A stretch of 64,000 nucleotides of DNA from Actinernus sp. WN-2022 (Eukaryota; Cnidaria; Anthozoa; Actiniaria; Actinernidae). The stretch lies in contig JAOWCC010000019.1 of assembly GCA_030867875.1 (NCBI GenBank), positions 109,930,047 to 109,994,046 on the forward strand. Reading direction: 5' to 3'. Position numbers and translations under genes: made by a program. The notes beneath the pieces are model-generated. The model searched no databases and was not told where the DNA came from. It saw only the letters and a program-made list of their open reading frames with translations. Shown here in pieces: positions 61,416 through 64,000 of this stretch; the first letter of the stretch is position 1; every line of letters starts with the position of its first letter.

Positions 61416-62864
61416 GTTGAACTGTTTCATGAACTGTGGCGGATGAGATGTGACTTGCCATTTCTCATGCCGACTATAAAGCCATTTCTATCAAGCTTGC
61501 TTTAATTATAACTAATCTGTAAAGCATATGAAGTGTTGTTGTTCTTACTCATCATATTTTATAGAAGAACAAAACACTGCACACTCATTTTAAGGTTAAA
61601 CTGTAAATTTAGAATTATCAGAAACACTACTTTTGGCTTCAAGTTATTTACCAAAAAGGTGTAACGAGCTGCTAACTTGACTATTGATGAAAGTCGGGTT
61701 TATGCCAATTACAAAGCGCAACCAAAACAAAGAGATGTAGCCTATTGAATTAGCACAAAAAGCTCTAATTATGCAAAAAGCGGCAATTTGAAAAACCGCG
61801 CATTGTTTGTTTGAAAACGTGCAACCGAGAACATATGCCGAAATGCAATATTTGCCAGAAGATCGAGTATCGATCAGATTCAAATATTCTATATATGAAG
61901 TTCCAAGAGTATCACTAGCTGTTACATTTCGAATACTATTGGGTCAGAAATCTCGTAAAGAACCGGGGGGGATGGGAAGGAGCAAATCACTACTGTAATA
62001 GACTGGGAGGGGAAATCTCTAAGGGGGACGAAATCCCTGGTGATCTCGCCCAGGGGAAGGTAGGGGGAATCCCTGCGACACCGGGTCACAGAAGTGAGAG
62101 GAAGTAACCAGGACGGCAGCGTCGACGGCATAAAACTAGCCTTCATTACAAAGTACAATAACTGCACATGAAAATGCACGCAGTCGCCTACATTTCAACC
62201 GTTGCCTGCAAAAACAACGTAAAACCCCCAACTTTTACGTTTTAATGAGAACGCGAACGTACGAAAGATAATTCGTTTTTCGTTCGGCGTGAACGGAACT
62301 CTATGCTCATCATATGAGAATCTGGTTGTGAGAAACAATGCACCTAACCCCATTTTAGTTTTATTTATTTTCAAAGTCGAGATGAAAATCGAGGACGAAA
62401 GAAAAAGTTCAGCTGGTAGAATTGCTGATTAAAGGCCCGCGCATTTTATTTCACGACCGCGCAGTTTGAGGTCTGGGTCGAGTGACGTAAGATCAGGAAA
62501 AAGCCATTGTTCACCAGCACTTGTTGTGCGTTCTATTGTTATGGATTCTTGATCTACGTCACACACAATGCATATGTACTAGGCCCATGCTTAGTGTACT
62601 GTGGCTCGGTTGTGAAAAGAGCCTGGTTGCTTTTCGCAAACTTCAACAGGTTGTAGACAATCAAGGATTCAAGCAAACACAAAACTTTTTTTCGCAGAAT
62701 TACTCCAAATATTATAAGAATTTATGTTAAGAAAAAAAAAGGGGTCAGGCACACTTAAAGGTGAACAAAGGAAAGAGTAAACACCAAATTCCGAGAGAAA
62801 ACACTTCAATACGTCCCGTCGATACTGCCGTCACCGTCCTGTTGCTATGTTTCCTAATTAGTTT
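61416..62864. other. No gene seen
   Basis: Intergenic or intronic. G-rich duplicated GGGGGA words near 61,965-62,075 only. Confidence 0.6.
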
Positions 62865-63160
62865 CAGGGGCCCATAACCAGGAAGGAGCGTCCATCCCGC
62901 ATACTACGCCTATATCACAGCGTTTTCACAAGTTGGGTTATTTTTAGAATGGTTTCCCGCTATTCTTGGGTGGCAATCATTCCTAGGGGAATAAAATCAC
63001 AAAAGCATGGCAGCCATGTTGGTTGGTAAAACAAAAGTAGCTAAAATGAGGCATATTTTGTTCCGCCACTGGTGCAACCCAATAATTGGCGGGGGAAATA
63101 ATCTAAAAATAGCCCAACTTGTGAAAACGCCGTGATACAAATAGGAGTTATGGGCTCCTG
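62865..63160. mobile_element. 296-bp palindromic MITE
   Basis: The ends CAGGGGCCCATAACCAGGA and the complement of GGAGTTATGGGCTCCTG, with a second inner block TCACAGCGTTTTCACAAGTT repeated inverted at ~63,114-63,137. Confidence 0.8.
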
Positions 63161-63355
63161 GTAGTTTATATTTAGTCACACTATAATATTCTCACAGAGT
63201 AAACTCAACCAGGAAACGTACCTGATACATTTACAATAATTTACATACAAATGAAAGTGAAAAGACAAGCACGCAAAATAATAACATTACTGATGATGGG
63301 TTCACGACTATGATTCACAAAAAAAGCAAATTAATTATTTAATTATAATAATAGG

Positions 63356-64000
63356 TCAGTCACCTAACATTTGCTCATGAAGAGCTCGTAAGATTTTGTT
63401 TTTTAAACTCCCACTCACCTCAGTCGCCTTATTAGTCCCCTTGATCTTGATAACAGGCCTGTTCTCAGTAGTATCTTGTTTTCCTCCGTCGGGTTTTCGA
63501 ACGTCTAAAGATATCGTAATAGTTTCGATTAAACTCTTCCGTCGTGTTTTCTCCTTTTCTTTCACTTTTTCTTTCTCATCTGAGTGCCCTTTATGGGTGA
63601 TTTTCTCAATTAATGACTTCCGTCTTTCATTGGAGTCCTTTTCTCTTAATGACCTTCGTAGCTTAACACCTCCGTAACTACTTTCTTCGGTTTTTGTCGT
63701 CTTCTCTTTCTCCGTTCGGTCAGAATTCGATCGCTCTCGGAGCGCCGAAAAACTCCGAAAGAAATTCGGTCTTTTGTCCTCATTGCAAACCGGCGATTTA
63801 TTATGTTTGTCTCTCTTGTCGTGTTTATCGTGTCCCTTTCCAGTAATCTTAGATGTTTTAGACGATACGTCCTCGATACCTTTCGCAGTATTTTTATCCC
63901 ACGGGCTCCTACCCCGTTCTTCGACAGGTGAAGTAGCCCTTCCACCCTCGTCCGTTGATTGGACATTCAAATCGGAGACACCACTACTAGCAGACGATTC
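63356..64000 (-). CDS. 3'-terminal part of a host gene, charged low-complexity protein, runs off the window
   Basis: The frame is open from the right edge of the window to a stop at 63,356, at least 214 codons. Composition is Lys/Glu/Ser/Arg-rich and probably disordered. RRSLREKD, RRKSLIEKIT and RRKSLIETIT repeat a basophilic RRKS phosphorylation-like motif. A short ordered-looking end, SGSLKNKILRALHEQ, closes it. No family recognised. The start, and any upstream exons, lie outside the window. MITE and intergenic sequence follow the stop. Confidence 0.65.
   Translation of the reverse strand, partial: ESSASSGVSDLNVQSTDEGGRATSPVEERGRSPWDKNTAKGIEDVSSKTSKITGKGHDKHDKRDKHNKSPVCNEDKRPNFFRSFSALRERSNSDRTEKEKTTKTEESSYGGVKLRRSLREKDSNERRKSLIEKITHKGHSDEKEKVKEKEKTRRKSLIETITISLDVRKPDGGKQDTTENRPVIKIKGTNKATEVSGSLKNKILRALHEQMLGD

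Overview
The window looks like genomic DNA of an intron-rich marine invertebrate, most likely a cnidarian. It holds one apparently intact Polinton (Maverick) virus-like transposon, two spliced host genes, the last exon of a third, and a dense set of degraded LINEs, palindromic MITE-like elements and minisatellites. The cnidarian call is inference: it rests on the Polinton gene set, the LINE types and a metazoan-style spliced MGM101 gene. No rRNA, bacterial operon or CRISPR array was seen.

Layout. 1-4.2 kb: a decayed two-ORF LINE on the minus strand. 4.8-5.6 kb: an inverted-repeat element. 6.0-7.25 kb: a decayed minus-strand coding sequence that was split by the Polinton; its other half lies at 23.51-23.63 kb. 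7,257-23,507: the Polinton, with ~290-300 bp terminal inverted repeats starting 5'-AG and a 5-bp CTTTC direct repeat at the junctions. 24.5-29.6 kb: five-exon MGM101 homologue (mitochondrial recombination protein), plus strand, with a ~1.2 kb minisatellite in its last intron. 30.5-45.9 kb: VPS4-like AAA ATPase, minus strand, whose largest intron (about 10.8 kb) has filled with mobile DNA: a TTAA-flanked MITE, a LINE, nested TA-flanked palindromes and a 4.5-kb element built on CCATGG repeats. 46-64 kb: minisatellites, LINE tails, palindromic MITEs, a decayed MADF-domain transposon, a 1.87-kb element with an unfamiliar decayed ORF, and a terminal host exon that runs off the right edge.

The Polinton encodes a full replication, integration and virion set: protein-primed family B DNA polymerase, retroviral-type integrase, A32/FtsK-like packaging ATPase, double-jelly-roll major capsid protein, two tandem candidate penton proteins, and several membrane or coiled-coil proteins of virion type. 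All 14 of its reading frames are open. Unusual cargo: a protein with a TATA-binding-protein-like double repeat, and a BRO-N / VRR-NUC-like nuclease / C2H2 zinc-finger fusion. Several genes carry a TATAGT motif 3-5 nt before the start codon, which makes an element-encoded transcription system plausible. No adenain-like maturation protease was recognised.
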